A DNA stretch of 64,000 bases from Goekera deserti (lineage in GTDB: Bacteria; Actinomycetota; Actinomycetes; Mycobacteriales; Geodermatophilaceae): positions 62,001 to 126,000 of the forward strand of contig NZ_JAAGWK010000016.1 in the NCBI RefSeq assembly GCF_010685995.1. Direction: 5' to 3'. The position numbers and the translations under genes were made by a program. Shown one piece after another: positions 8,998-17,910 of the stretch. The notes beneath the pieces are model-generated. The model ran no database searches. It was not told the DNA's origin and saw only the letters and a program-made list of their open reading frames with translations. Numbering within the stretch: position 1 is the first letter of the stretch; every line of letters starts with the position of its first letter.

Positions 8998-10419
8998 TCA
9001 GACGGTGAGGTCCGCGGCGGAGGCGGTGCGGGAGGCCACCGCCCGGGCCACGGCACGCTCCTCGGCGGCCACCGGGTCGACGTCCCGCTGGGCCCACCAC
9101 GCCTGCCCGGACGGCGGCAGCGAGGCGATCGGGTCGTAGTAGACGTAGCGGCGGTCCAGCGCGTCGGAGTCGGTGCGCTCGATGCCGGTGCGGTAGTTCT
9201 TCGTCCAGTAGCTGATGCCGAGCTCGCGGTCGTACTCGGCCACCTGGTGCACCCAGCGCTTGCCGACGTAGGGCACGTCGCAGACGATCCGCGGGGTGGC
9301 GAAGCCCGGCAGGTAGCCCATGATGTCGTGCTGCAGCGTCTGGGCCTGCGCCAGCGGCACCCGCCAGTGCTCCGCGCTGGGGATCATGTCGCACATGTAG
9401 AAGTAGTAGGGCGTGACGGAAGCACCGTCGAGCAGGGCGAAGCACAGGTCCAGCAGCTGCCCTGCGGTGTCGTTGACGCCACGCAGCAGCACGCCCTGGT
9501 TGCGCACGTCCCGCACGCCGACGGCGAGCATCGCCCGCGCGGCCTCGGCCACCAGCGGGGTCACCGACTGGGCGGCGTTGACGTGGGTGTGCACGGCGAG
9601 GGACACCCCGCGGGCCCGCGCGGTCTCGGCCAGCCGGCCCATGCCCTCGACCACGTCGGGCTGCAGCCAGTGCTGCGGCAGGCCCATCAGCGCCTTGGAC
9701 GCCAGCCGGATGTCGCGCACCGACTCGACCTCCAGCAGCCCGGCGACGAACGCCTCCAGGCTGCGGAACGGCAGGTTGGCGACGTCGCCGCCGGACACCA
9801 CGACGTCCCGGACGCCGGGGGTGCGGCGCAAGTAGGCCAGCATCTCGCCCTGCCGGTCGACCGGCTTCAGCTCGAACTTCAGCTTGGCGACCGCCGGCGT
9901 GGAGTTGCCGACCAGGTCCATCCGCGTGCAGTGCCCGCAGTACTGGGGGCAGGTGGGCAGCAGCTCGGCCAGCACCTTGGTGGGGTAGCGGTGGGTGAGG
10001 CCCTCCACGGCCCACATCTCGTGCTCGTGCAGGGAGTCCCGGGCCGCGTAGGGGTGGCTGGCGGCAGCGCCGGGCAGCCGGTCGGAGGTCACCGGGAGCA
10101 TGTACCGGCGCACCGGGTCGGCCAGCACGGCCGCGGTGTTCGGCACGGCGTCCGGCACGATCGTGTTGAGCATCTGCGGCGGCAGCAGCAGCGACATGGT
10201 GGCCCGCCCGGCCTGATCGGCCTCGACGTCGGCGTAGAACGACTCGTCCAGCAGGTCGCCGTACACCCCGCGCAGCTGTCGAAGGTTCTTGACACAGTGG
10301 GCGCGCTGCCACTGGGCGCTGCGCCACTGCTCGTCGGTGACGTCGGCGAAGCCGGGCAGGCGCCGCCAGTCGGGCTCCACCAGTGGGCGGGCGGTGTACT
10401 CGTACGGCTGCTCCAGCAC
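8998..10419 (-). CDS. kamA: Lysine 2,3-aminomutase (KamA family)
   Basis: A 473-residue radical SAM/PLP enzyme converting L-lysine to L-beta-lysine. The cluster motif CX3CX2C is at Cys157, Cys161 and Cys164 (CPQYCGHC); VVVSGGDVANL and QGVLLRGVND are KamA hallmarks. A lysine in VPYVGKRW is the candidate PLP-binding residue, though the surrounding loop differs from the glycine-rich loop of clostridial KamA. GTG 10419 is chosen because GAGGAGG lies at ideal distance; extending to 10506 would run into the promoter. It is divergent from the kdd-kal operon, whose products use beta-lysine, which supports lysine as substrate. A 26-base palindrome terminates it. Confidence 0.88.
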   Translation of the reverse strand: MLEQPYEYTARPLVEPDWRRLPGFADVTDEQWRSAQWQRAHCVKNLRQLRGVYGDLLDESFYADVEADQAGRATMSLLLPPQMLNTIVPDAVPNTAAVLADPVRRYMLPVTSDRLPGAAASHPYAARDSLHEHEMWAVEGLTHRYPTKVLAELLPTCPQYCGHCTRMDLVGNSTPAVAKLKFELKPVDRQGEMLAYLRRTPGVRDVVVSGGDVANLPFRSLEAFVAGLLEVESVRDIRLASKALMGLPQHWLQPDVVEGMGRLAETARARGVSLAVHTHVNAAQSVTPLVAEAARAMLAVGVRDVRNQGVLLRGVNDTAGQLLDLCFALLDGASVTPYYFYMCDMIPSAEHWRVPLAQAQTLQHDIMGYLPGFATPRIVCDVPYVGKRWVHQVAEYDRELGISYWTKNYRTGIERTDSDALDRRYVYYDPIASLPPSGQAWWAQRDVDPVAAEERAVARAVASRTASAADLTV

Positions 10420-10554
10420 GCAGTGCCTCCTCGTGGCGCTCCTCAGGCCCCGGCGAGCCAGACGTGAGAGGACGATACGGGAGGATGTTCGGTCTTTGAG
10501 CCACAACGCGCTACTTTCTCCACCTCACGAGCGAACACAGCGAGAGGAACGACG
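10420..10554. promoter_or_regulatory. Divergent kamA / kdd promoter region
   Basis: This 135-base space must carry both promoters of the lysine cluster. On the minus strand TATCGT (about 10471-10476) is a possible -10 for kamA. On the plus strand the GTG of kdd is preceded by GAGAGGA. No clear riboswitch or operator dyad was seen, and no regulator gene lies beside the cluster within the window. Confidence 0.4.
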
Positions 10555-11592
10555 GTGCAGCTGACCGAACGGCAACGGGCGCTCGGGGTGCACCGGGTGC
10601 TCGAGCCGGCCGGGGTGCTGCCCCAGGCCGCCTGGCGGCTGGACACCTCCCCGGACCTGCACCCCGACGAGGTGCGCATCTCGGTACAGCGGCTGAACCT
10701 CGACGCCGCGTCGTTCCGCCAGCTCTCGGAGGAGCACGGCGGGGACGGCGACGCCGTGCGCGCCGCGGTCGCCGGGATCGTGGCCACCCGGGGGAAGATG
10801 CACAACCCGGTCACCGGCTCCGGGGGCATGCTCATCGGCGTCGTCGACGCGGTGGGCGACGACTCGCCGCTCGGGCTGGAGGTGGGCCAGCCGGTGGCCA
10901 CCCTGGTGTCGCTGACCCTGACCCCGCTGGAGCTGACCGACGGGCTGGCGCGCTGGGACGGACGCTCGGAGCAGGTGCCCACCGCCGGTCACGCCGTCCT
11001 GTTCGCCCGGTCGCTGGCCGCCGTGCTGCCCGAGGACCTGCCGCAGGAGACGGCACTCGCCCTGCTGGACGTCTGCGGCGCCCCGGCTGCCACCGAGCGG
11101 GTGGTGGCGAGCTCGGGCCGGCGGCCGTCGGTGGCGGTGCTCGGCGCCGCCGGCAAGTCCGGCTGCCTGAGCCTGGCCGCGGCCCGGGACGCCCGGGCCG
11201 GTCACCTGATGGGCGTGGTGCGCACCGAGCAGGAGGCCGCTGCGCTGCGTGCGGCGGGCCTGGCCGACGACGTGGTGGTGGCCGACGCCACCGACCCGCT
11301 GGCCGTCGCCGAGGCCGTCGGCCGGCCGGTCGACGTCACGGTCGTCTGCGTGGACGCCGCGGGCGCCGAGCACGGCGCGGTGCTCGCCACCGCCGACGGT
11401 GGCACGGTGGTCTTCTTCTCCATGGCCACGTCGTTCTCCGCGGCCGCGCTGGGCGCCGAGGGCATGGCAGCCGACGTCACCATGCTGATCGGCAACGGCT
11501 ACACCCCCGGGCACGCGGCCCTGGCCCTGGACCTCTACCGGACGACGCCGGGCGTGCGGGCGCTGATCGACCCCCGGGTGCACCGCTCGTGA
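10555..11592 (+). CDS. kdd: L-erythro-3,5-diaminohexanoate dehydrogenase
   Basis: A 345-residue dehydrogenase matching Kdd, which oxidatively deaminates 3,5-diaminohexanoate to 5-amino-3-oxohexanoate with NAD(P). The N-terminus (HRVLEPAGVLPQAAWRLD), the block RGKMHNPVTGSGGMLIG and the Rossmann loop VAVLGAAGKSGCLSL near residue 195 are characteristic of the family. It opens the operon kdd - amidohydrolase - kamD - kamE - kal. GTG 10555 has a GAGAGGA ribosome site, and the stop overlaps the next start by four bases (GTGA). Identification is strengthened by the adjacent aminomutase genes. Confidence 0.9.
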   Translation: MQLTERQRALGVHRVLEPAGVLPQAAWRLDTSPDLHPDEVRISVQRLNLDAASFRQLSEEHGGDGDAVRAAVAGIVATRGKMHNPVTGSGGMLIGVVDAVGDDSPLGLEVGQPVATLVSLTLTPLELTDGLARWDGRSEQVPTAGHAVLFARSLAAVLPEDLPQETALALLDVCGAPAATERVVASSGRRPSVAVLGAAGKSGCLSLAAARDARAGHLMGVVRTEQEAAALRAAGLADDVVVADATDPLAVAEAVGRPVDVTVVCVDAAGAEHGAVLATADGGTVVFFSMATSFSAAALGAEGMAADVTMLIGNGYTPGHAALALDLYRTTPGVRALIDPRVHRS

Positions 11593-13103
11593 GCCTGCTG
11601 CTCACCGGCGTCACCGTGGGCGACGCCCGGGGCCGGGCCGTGCACGTCGACGGCGGCCGGATCCGCTGGGTCGGCCCGGCGGCCGACGCGCCGGCCGCCG
11701 ACCGGGTCCTGGACGGCGAGGGCGCACTGCTGACCCCGGCGTTCGTCGACGCGCACGTGCACGCGACCGCCACCGGGCTGGCCCTGACCGGTCTCGACCT
11801 GCACTCGAGCGTGAGCCTGCCGGCCGCGGTGGCCGCGGTGCGGGCGCACGTCGACCGGGAGCCGGCCGGCGTGGTGCTGGGCACCGGCTGGGAGGAGACG
11901 TCCTGGCCGGAGGGCCGCGGGCTGACCCGGGCCGACCTGGACGCCGTGGTCGGCGACCGGCCGGTGTACCTGGCCAGGGTCGACGTGCACTCGGCGACGG
12001 TGTCCACCGCGCTGCTCGACCGGGTCCCCGGCGTCACCGACCTGCCCGGCTACGCCGCGAACGGGCAGCTGCGCCTGGACGCCCACCACGCCGTGCGGCA
12101 GGCCGCCTTCGCCCTGGTGGACCCGCTGCAGCGCCGTCGGGCCCAGCAGGCCACCCTGATGGCGGCCGCCGGCCTGGGCATCGGGTCGCTGCACGAGATG
12201 GCCGGCCCTGAGGTGTCCGGGCTGGACGACCTGACCGACCTGCTCGCGCTGGCCGCCGAGCAGCCGGGTCCCCGGGTCAGCGGCTACTGGGGCGAGCTGG
12301 CCGAGCGGGGTGGGCTGGACGTCGTCCGGCGGCTGGGGCTGGCCGGCGCCGGCGGCGACCTGTTCTGCGACGGTGCGTTCGGCTCGCACACCGCCGCGCT
12401 GTCCGCGCCGTACACCGACCGGCCGGGCACCCGCGGGGTGCTGCGCTTCGAGACCGCCCAGCTGGTGCACCACCTGCGGGCGTGCACCGCCGCCGGGGTG
12501 CAGGCCGGGTTCCACTGCATCGGCGACGCCGCAGTCGACCAGGTGCTCGAGGCCGCCGGGGTGGTGGTGGCGGAGCTGGGCGTGGCCGCCGTGCGCGCCT
12601 GCCGGCACCGGCTGGAGCACGTGGAGATGGTCGGCCCGGCCGCGATCGAACGGATGCACGCCTGGGGCATGGTCGCCAGCGTGCAACCGGCCTTCGACGC
12701 GGCCTGGGGCGGCGCGGCCGGCATGTACGCCGACCGGCTGGGCCCGGAGCGGGCGGCGGCGTGCAACCCGCTGGCCGACCTGTCCGACGCCGAGGTGCCG
12801 CTGGCGCTGGGCAGCGACGCCCCGGTCACCCCGATGGACCCGTGGGCCGGTGTGCACGCCGCCGTCGACCACCGCACCGCCGGCTGCGGCCTGCGCCCCT
12901 TCGACGCCTACGACGCCGCCACCCACGGCGGCTGGTACGCCGTCCGCCAGGAGCACGCCCAGGGTCCGCTCGCCGTCGGCGCACCGGCCGACCTGGCGCT
13001 CTGGCAGACCACCGACACCCTGTCGACCGTGCTGGCCGACCGTGCCCGCCCCATCTGCCGCGCGCTGCTGGTCGCCGGCCACGAGATCGGAGCCCGCCCA
13101 TGA
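11589..13103 (+). CDS. Amidohydrolase family 3 protein (YtcJ-like) in lysine operon
   Basis: A 504-residue metal-dependent hydrolase of the Amidohydro_3 group. Ligand motifs are visible: DAHVHA (about residue 56), FHCIGDAA, RHRLEHVE and GSDAPVTPMDP, with the composite beta domain closing the protein (GAPADLALW). YtcJ-like enzymes cleave amides or cyclic amides of varied structure. Translational coupling to kdd (GTGA overlap) and position before kamD suggest a role in this pathway, where the beta-keto acid cleavage enzyme Kce is normally found. Opening of a lactam formed from the 5-amino-3-oxo acid is a guess; direct replacement of Kce is not supported by family chemistry. Confidence 0.82.
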   Translation: MSLLLTGVTVGDARGRAVHVDGGRIRWVGPAADAPAADRVLDGEGALLTPAFVDAHVHATATGLALTGLDLHSSVSLPAAVAAVRAHVDREPAGVVLGTGWEETSWPEGRGLTRADLDAVVGDRPVYLARVDVHSATVSTALLDRVPGVTDLPGYAANGQLRLDAHHAVRQAAFALVDPLQRRRAQQATLMAAAGLGIGSLHEMAGPEVSGLDDLTDLLALAAEQPGPRVSGYWGELAERGGLDVVRRLGLAGAGGDLFCDGAFGSHTAALSAPYTDRPGTRGVLRFETAQLVHHLRACTAAGVQAGFHCIGDAAVDQVLEAAGVVVAELGVAAVRACRHRLEHVEMVGPAAIERMHAWGMVASVQPAFDAAWGGAAGMYADRLGPERAAACNPLADLSDAEVPLALGSDAPVTPMDPWAGVHAAVDHRTAGCGLRPFDAYDAATHGGWYAVRQEHAQGPLAVGAPADLALWQTTDTLSTVLADRARPICRALLVAGHEIGARP

Positions 13104-13119
13104 CGCGCACCCACGACCC

Positions 13120-13158
13120 CGCTCCCTGTACCGGGAGCGCGGTGCTTTCTGTACAGAA
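13120..13158. promoter_or_regulatory. Hairpin and TTCTGTACAGAA palindrome before kamD
   Basis: Between the amidohydrolase stop and kamD are a hairpin with 7-base arms, CGCTCCC-TGTACC-GGGAGCG (13120-13139), and a perfect 12-base palindrome TTCTGTACAGAA (13147-13158), 18 bases before GTG 13177. The only sizeable gap inside the operon carries both. The palindrome may be an operator or the hairpin a partial terminator that lowers kamDE expression. Confidence 0.5.
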
Positions 13159-13176
13159 GGCGGAGAGGGGGCGGTG

Positions 13177-14754
13177 GTGAGCACTCGTCTCGACCTCGAC
13201 CCGAGGTTGACGGTCACGGCACGGGAGCTCGCCGCCCGGGCCGCCCAACCGGTGATCGACCTGGCCACCCGGCACACCACCGTGTCGGTGGAGCGGGCCG
13301 TGCTGCGGCTGGCCGGGCTGGCCGGCACCGACCCGGTCGCCGGCGAGGGCGACATCCCGTGGGTCAACCGGGTGGTCGACACCGTCCGCGAGCAGGTCGG
13401 CCTGGAGCACGGCGTCGCGCTGCCGGTGTGGCACGCGATCACCTCCGGGGCCGCCCACGACCTGGACGACGTCGCCGAACAGGTGGGTGCTGGCACCGCC
13501 CGGTTCACCGTGCCCGAGGGCACCGCTGCCGAGCAGGCCCGGGCCGCCGCCCGGGCGGCGAGCGCGCGCGGCATCGCCCGGATCGACGCCAACCGGGCCC
13601 GCCGCGACGAGCTGGTGGCGCTGCACGGCGACCCGCCCCGCCGGCCGTGGATCTACCTGATCGTGGCCACCGGGGACATCTACGAGGACATCCCGCAGGC
13701 CCAGGCCGCTGCCCGGGCCGGTGCCGACGTGATCGCGGTGATCCGCTCCACCGGCCAGTCGCTGCTGGACTACGTGCCCGAGGGCGCCACCCGCACCGGG
13801 TACGCCGGCACCTATGCCACGGGGGAGAACTTCCGGCTCATGCGGGCCGCGCTGGACGACGTGAGCGCCGAGCTGGGCCGGTACGTGCGGCTCACGAACT
13901 ACGCCAGCGGACTGTGCATGCCCGAGATCGCCGTGCTGGCCGGGCAGGAGCGGCTGGACATGATGCTCAACGACGCCATGTACGGGATCCTCTTCCGCGA
14001 CATCAACCCGGTGCGCACCTTCGTCGACCAGCGGTTCAGCCGGATGGTGCACGCCCGCGCCGGCATCATCATCAACACCGGCGAGGACAACTACCTCACC
14101 ACCGCCGACGCCGTCGACGAGGCGCACACCGTCACCGTCAGCCAGCTGCTCAACGAGCGGTTCGCCCACGAGGCCGGGCTCGCGGACTGGCAGATCGGCC
14201 TGGGCCACGCCTTCGAGATCCAGCCCGACCTGCCGGAGAGCTTCCGGTTGGAGCTCGCCCACGCGATGCTCGCCCGCTCGCTGTTCCCCGACGCCCCGCT
14301 CAAGTGGATGCCGCCCACCAAGCACATGACCGGCGACGTGTTCCGCGGGTACCTGCTGGACGGCTTCTTCAACCTGGCCGGGCTGCTCACCGACCAGAGC
14401 ATCCTGCTGGTCGGGATGATGACCGAGGCCGTGGTCACGCCGTGGCTGTCCGACCGGGACCTGGCGCTGCGCAACGTCCGCTACGTGCTGGACGCCGCCG
14501 GGGGCCTGTCGGAGGACTTCTCCCCGCCACCGGGCGGGTTCATCGACCGACGCGCCCACACCGTGCTCACCGAGGCGGTGACGCTGCTGGAGCGGATCGT
14601 CCAGGACGGCCTGCTGGAGTCCATCGCCGCCGGCACGTTCGGCATCACCAAGCGCCCGGCCGACCGCGGCAAGGGCCTGGACGGCGTCGCGCGGATCGCG
14701 GCCGACCACTACAACCCGGCGCTGGACGTGCTGACGGAGAAGGCAGATGACTGA
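13177..14754 (+). CDS. kamD: D-lysine/beta-lysine 5,6-aminomutase alpha subunit
   Basis: A 525-residue catalytic subunit of the adenosylcobalamin- and PLP-dependent 5,6-aminomutase, which moves the terminal amino group of beta-lysine to C5 to give 3,5-diaminohexanoate. Family blocks seen include IPWVNRVVDT, RAGADVIAVIRSTGQSLLDY, YATGENFRLMR and KWMPPTKHMTGD. Length matches known alpha subunits (about 515-520). GTG 13177 follows GGAGAGGGGG; GTG 13174 is a one-codon alternative. It overlaps kamE by eight bases, consistent with the alpha2-beta2 complex. Aerobic actinobacteria with this enzyme need cobalamin; no B12 genes are in view. Confidence 0.92.
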   Translation: MSTRLDLDPRLTVTARELAARAAQPVIDLATRHTTVSVERAVLRLAGLAGTDPVAGEGDIPWVNRVVDTVREQVGLEHGVALPVWHAITSGAAHDLDDVAEQVGAGTARFTVPEGTAAEQARAAARAASARGIARIDANRARRDELVALHGDPPRRPWIYLIVATGDIYEDIPQAQAAARAGADVIAVIRSTGQSLLDYVPEGATRTGYAGTYATGENFRLMRAALDDVSAELGRYVRLTNYASGLCMPEIAVLAGQERLDMMLNDAMYGILFRDINPVRTFVDQRFSRMVHARAGIIINTGEDNYLTTADAVDEAHTVTVSQLLNERFAHEAGLADWQIGLGHAFEIQPDLPESFRLELAHAMLARSLFPDAPLKWMPPTKHMTGDVFRGYLLDGFFNLAGLLTDQSILLVGMMTEAVVTPWLSDRDLALRNVRYVLDAAGGLSEDFSPPPGGFIDRRAHTVLTEAVTLLERIVQDGLLESIAAGTFGITKRPADRGKGLDGVARIAADHYNPALDVLTEKADD

Positions 14755-15544
14755 CGAGCCCACCGTCGTCCGGCCGTACGGCGACACCACCGGGGACGGC
14801 ATGGTGCAGACCTCGTTCACGCTGCCCGTGCCGCCGGGGCCGCGGGCCGAGGGCGCCGCGCTGCAGCTGGCCGCCAAGATGGGCATCGAGCCGGCGATGG
14901 TGGTGCACAGCCACGGCATCGGTGCCGGGTTCACGTTCTTCGTGGTCTACGGCAGCGTGCGCCACCTGGTCGACCTGGCCGAGGTGCACGTGGAGGAGCG
15001 GGCCTACCCGCTGCTCAGCCCCAGCGAGGTCAACGCCGCGGTCAAGACCGGCCTGCACCGCAAGCTGGTGGTGCTGGGGGCGTGCATCGGCACCGACGCG
15101 CACACCGTCGGCATCGACGCGATCCTCAACCTCAAGGGCTTCGCCGGGGAGAAGGGCCTGGAGTACTACCGGGAGCTGGCGGTGGAGAACATGGGCGCCC
15201 AGGTGACCGTGCCGGAGCTGGTCGCCCGGGCCCGCGCCCAGCGGGCCGACGCCGTCCTGGTGTCCCAGGTGGTCACCCAGAAGGACGCCCACCTGCGCAA
15301 CACCCGGGAGATGGCCGGGGCCTTCCGCGAGGCCATGGGGGAGCAGCGCCCGCTGCTGATCGTCGGCGGCCCGCGCTTCGACCCGCAGATGGCCGCCGAG
15401 CTCGGCGTGGACAAGGTCTTCGGCCGGGGCACCACGCCCGGGGAGGTGGCCAGCTACCTGGTCGCCGCGCTCACCCCCGCCCCGACCCCCGCCCCGACCC
15501 CGGAGACCACCTCCACCGACGCCGCCCAGGAGGTGCCCGCGTGA
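14747..15544 (+). CDS. kamE: D-lysine/beta-lysine 5,6-aminomutase beta subunit
   Basis: A 265-residue cobalamin-binding partner of KamD. The base-off B12 motif DxHxxG is present in GTDAHTVGIDAIL (about residue 122), and the Rossmann B12 domain continues through VLVSQVVTQKDAHL to LLIVGGPRFDP and GRGTTPGEVASYL. The N-terminal dimerisation segment begins MTDEPTVVRPYGDTTGDG. The last 25 residues are an extra Pro/Thr-rich tail (APTPAPTPET). It overlaps kamD by 8 bases and kal by 4 (GTGA), so stoichiometric translation is likely. The ATPases KamB/KamC that accompany it in fusobacteria are not in the window. Confidence 0.92.
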   Translation: MTDEPTVVRPYGDTTGDGMVQTSFTLPVPPGPRAEGAALQLAAKMGIEPAMVVHSHGIGAGFTFFVVYGSVRHLVDLAEVHVEERAYPLLSPSEVNAAVKTGLHRKLVVLGACIGTDAHTVGIDAILNLKGFAGEKGLEYYRELAVENMGAQVTVPELVARARAQRADAVLVSQVVTQKDAHLRNTREMAGAFREAMGEQRPLLIVGGPRFDPQMAAELGVDKVFGRGTTPGEVASYLVAALTPAPTPAPTPETTSTDAAQEVPA

Positions 15545-15948
15545 CCGCCCACGTCGGCCTGACCGTGACCCACCGCCGCTACGTCCCGTACGCCCACGCG
15601 CACTACGGTGGCTCGCTCGTCGACGGCGCCTACACCCTGGGCCTGTTCGGCGACGTCGCCACCGAGGTGGCCATCCGCGGGGACGGCGACGAGGGCCTGC
15701 TCGCCGGCTACTCCGAGGTGTCCTTCCTGGGGCCGGTGCAGGCCGGTGACGTGCTGGAGGCCTCCTGCGAGGTGGTACGGGTGGGCCGCCGCAGCCGCGA
15801 GCTGCGCTGCTGGGCCGACGTGGTGGCCCGGGCCGAGCCGGAGCGGGGCCCGTCGGCGGCCCGGGTGCTGGCCGAGCCGCTGCGCGTGGTGACCGCGGTG
15901 GCCACGCTCGTCGTCCCGGGCGCGCCCGAACAGGTCACAGTTCGATAA
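15541..15948 (+). CDS. kal: 3-aminobutyryl-CoA ammonia-lyase (hotdog fold)
   Basis: A 135-residue single-hotdog protein matching Kal, which removes ammonia from 3-aminobutyryl-CoA to form crotonyl-CoA, the last specific step of beta-lysine breakdown. Seen: RYVPYAHAHYGGSLVDGAY at the N-terminus, GDVATEVAIRGDGDEGLLAGY and a long strand ending in VTAVATLVV. GTG 15541 overlaps the kamE stop. It ends the operon; crotonyl-CoA would enter butanoate or beta-oxidation. Other hotdog thioesterases look similar, but context makes Kal the best call. Confidence 0.85.
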   Translation: MTAHVGLTVTHRRYVPYAHAHYGGSLVDGAYTLGLFGDVATEVAIRGDGDEGLLAGYSEVSFLGPVQAGDVLEASCEVVRVGRRSRELRCWADVVARAEPERGPSAARVLAEPLRVVTAVATLVVPGAPEQVTVR

Positions 15949-16251
15949 CGGGCTGTCGCAGGGGGCGCTCAGCCGTGTTCGTGCTGCGACGGCATCTCTA
16001 GGGTCGGCTCGTCCGACCGGGGTCCCTGGCCGAGGTGACTCCACGGCCGACCACGCATCACCAGACAACGGGACGACCGACCGCATCCGGCGGGCGGTGT
16101 CCCGGCCCGAAGGTGCGTGGCCGGCCCTGGGCGCCCGGCCGCTGCCGCCCAGGTCCGGGTGGGATGCTGGTCGTCGTCCGCTGCCCGAGCAGCGGGCCGG
16201 ACCGCCCGCCCGAGGGCCGGCTCCGCAGCCCGGGTCGGTGGAGCGGAGGAC
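15949..16251. other. Intergenic gap, kal to lnt
   Basis: 303 bases with no supported gene. Just after the kal stop codon there is TTCGATAACGGG, a partial match to the recurrent GGGATAACGG motif. No convincing terminator hairpin or promoter was found. Confidence 0.4.
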
Positions 16252-17910
16252 ATGGTGGCTGCGCCCCCGACGGTGGTCGAGGACCCGACGCCGGTCGACG
16301 GCACGCCGGTACTGCCGACCCGTGTCCGCCGCCCGCTCTGGCGCACCGCCGTGGCCGCGCTCGGCGGGCTCGCGCTGTTCCTGGCCTTCCCCGAGCACTC
16401 GCTGCTGCCCCTGGCCGTGGTCGGGCCGGCGGCGCTGGCCGTGGCCGTGCGCGGGGAGCGGCTGCGCTCGGGCCTGTGGCTCGGACTGGTCTTCGGCCTG
16501 GCGTTCCTGCTGCCGCTGCTGTCCTGGACCGGCATCTACGTCGGCGCCTTCCCCTGGCTGGCGCTGTCGGTCTACCAGTCGCTGTTCTTCGCCGTGCTCG
16601 GCGGTGGGCTGGCCGTGGTGTCCCGGTCGCGCTGGTGGCCGCTCTGGGGTGCGGCGGTGTGGGTGGCCGACGAGGCCGTGCGCTCGCGCTGGATCCTGGG
16701 CGGCTTCCCGTGGGGCAGGCTCGGGCTGAGCCAGACCGAGGGCCCGTTCCTCTCCCTGGCCGCCTACGGCGGTGTGCCGCTGGTGTCCTTCGCGATCGCG
16801 CTCACCGGCGGGCTGCTCGCCGCGGCCGTCGTGGCGCTGACCGGTGCTCGCCGCTGGACCGCACCGCACGGCGCCGGCGGCCGGGATGCGCTGCGCGGTG
16901 CGGCTCTCGCGCTCGCCGGGGTGGTCGCCGTCCCGGCGCTGGGCGCGCTGGCCTGGCTGCCGCTGGCCGGCCCGTCGCTCACCGAGGGCGGGCCGACCTC
17001 GACGGTCGCCGTCATCCAGGGCAACGTGCCGCGCGCCGGGCTGGACTTCAACGCCCAGCGGCGCGCGGTGCTGGACAACCACGTGTCCACCACCCTGGAG
17101 CTGGCCGACGCGGTGTCCCGCGGTGAGGCCGCCCAGCCGGACATGGTGATCTGGCCGGAGAACAGCTCCGACATCGACCCGTACCAGAACAGCGACGCCG
17201 CCGCCGCCATCACCCGGGCGGCCGAGGCCATCGGGGCGCCGGTCCTGGTGGGCGCGGTCGTCGAGGGCCCGGGCCGGTTCATCTCCAACACCGGCATCGT
17301 GTGGGACCCGGTGACCGGCCCCGGCCAGACCTACGTCAAGCGGCACCCGGTGCCGCTGGCCGAGTACATCCCGGCGCGGTCGTTCTTCCGGTTCTTCAGC
17401 GACAAGGTCGACCTGGTCACCCGTGACTTCACGAAGGGCACCCGGGTGGGAACGTTGGAGATGGCCGGCCGGCAGATCGGCGACGTCATCTGCTTCGAGG
17501 TCGTCTACGACGGGCTGGTCTCCGACGTCGTGGACGCCGGCGCCGGGATGATCGTGGTGCAGACCAACAACGCCACGTTCGGCTACACCGACGAGAGCGC
17601 GCAGCAGCTGGCGATGAGCCGCGTGCGGGCCGTCGAGTACGGCCGCACCGTGGTCGTGGCCGCCACCAGCGGCATCAGCGCCGTGGTGGCCCCGGACGGG
17701 TCGGTGGCCCGCCAGTCCGAGCTGTTCACCTCCGACGTCTTCGTGGAGGACATCGCCCAGCGCGACCAGCGCACGGTGGCCGAGCGGCTGGACGCCTGGC
17801 CGGAGTACCTGCTCACCGCGCTGGGTCTGGGCGCCCTGCTGGTCCCGGCCGTCCGCCGGCGCCGCCGCACACCCGCCGGGCCGGACGGCGGGGGAGCCGT
17901 CCCGGCCTGA
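16252..17910 (+). CDS. lnt: Apolipoprotein N-acyltransferase
   Basis: A 552-residue integral membrane enzyme that N-acylates the lipoprotein N-terminal cysteine, the last step of lipoprotein maturation. Residues 1-210 carry about six to eight hydrophobic helices; the C-terminal carbon-nitrogen hydrolase domain holds the triad Glu (VIWPENSS), Lys (YVKRHPVPLAEYIP) and Cys (DVICFEVVY). ATG 16252 follows GCGGAGG. The tail after the last helix is basic. Several lipoproteins with lipoboxes occur in this window (23.7 and 62.9 kb) as possible substrates. Confidence 0.92.
   Translation: MVAAPPTVVEDPTPVDGTPVLPTRVRRPLWRTAVAALGGLALFLAFPEHSLLPLAVVGPAALAVAVRGERLRSGLWLGLVFGLAFLLPLLSWTGIYVGAFPWLALSVYQSLFFAVLGGGLAVVSRSRWWPLWGAAVWVADEAVRSRWILGGFPWGRLGLSQTEGPFLSLAAYGGVPLVSFAIALTGGLLAAAVVALTGARRWTAPHGAGGRDALRGAALALAGVVAVPALGALAWLPLAGPSLTEGGPTSTVAVIQGNVPRAGLDFNAQRRAVLDNHVSTTLELADAVSRGEAAQPDMVIWPENSSDIDPYQNSDAAAAITRAAEAIGAPVLVGAVVEGPGRFISNTGIVWDPVTGPGQTYVKRHPVPLAEYIPARSFFRFFSDKVDLVTRDFTKGTRVGTLEMAGRQIGDVICFEVVYDGLVSDVVDAGAGMIVVQTNNATFGYTDESAQQLAMSRVRAVEYGRTVVVAATSGISAVVAPDGSVARQSELFTSDVFVEDIAQRDQRTVAERLDAWPEYLLTALGLGALLVPAVRRRRRTPAGPDGGGAVPA

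Noticed and set aside
11589-13103. Amidohydrolase as a direct stand-in for Kce
   Set aside because: Kce is a zinc-dependent C-C cleavage enzyme with a different fold (DUF849); family knowledge does not support that reaction for Amidohydro_3, so it is kept only as a pathway-linked enzyme.
13104-13176. Cobalamin riboswitch before kamD
   Set aside because: The gap is only about 70 bases and shows no B12-box-like core; the hairpin and palindrome were recorded instead.
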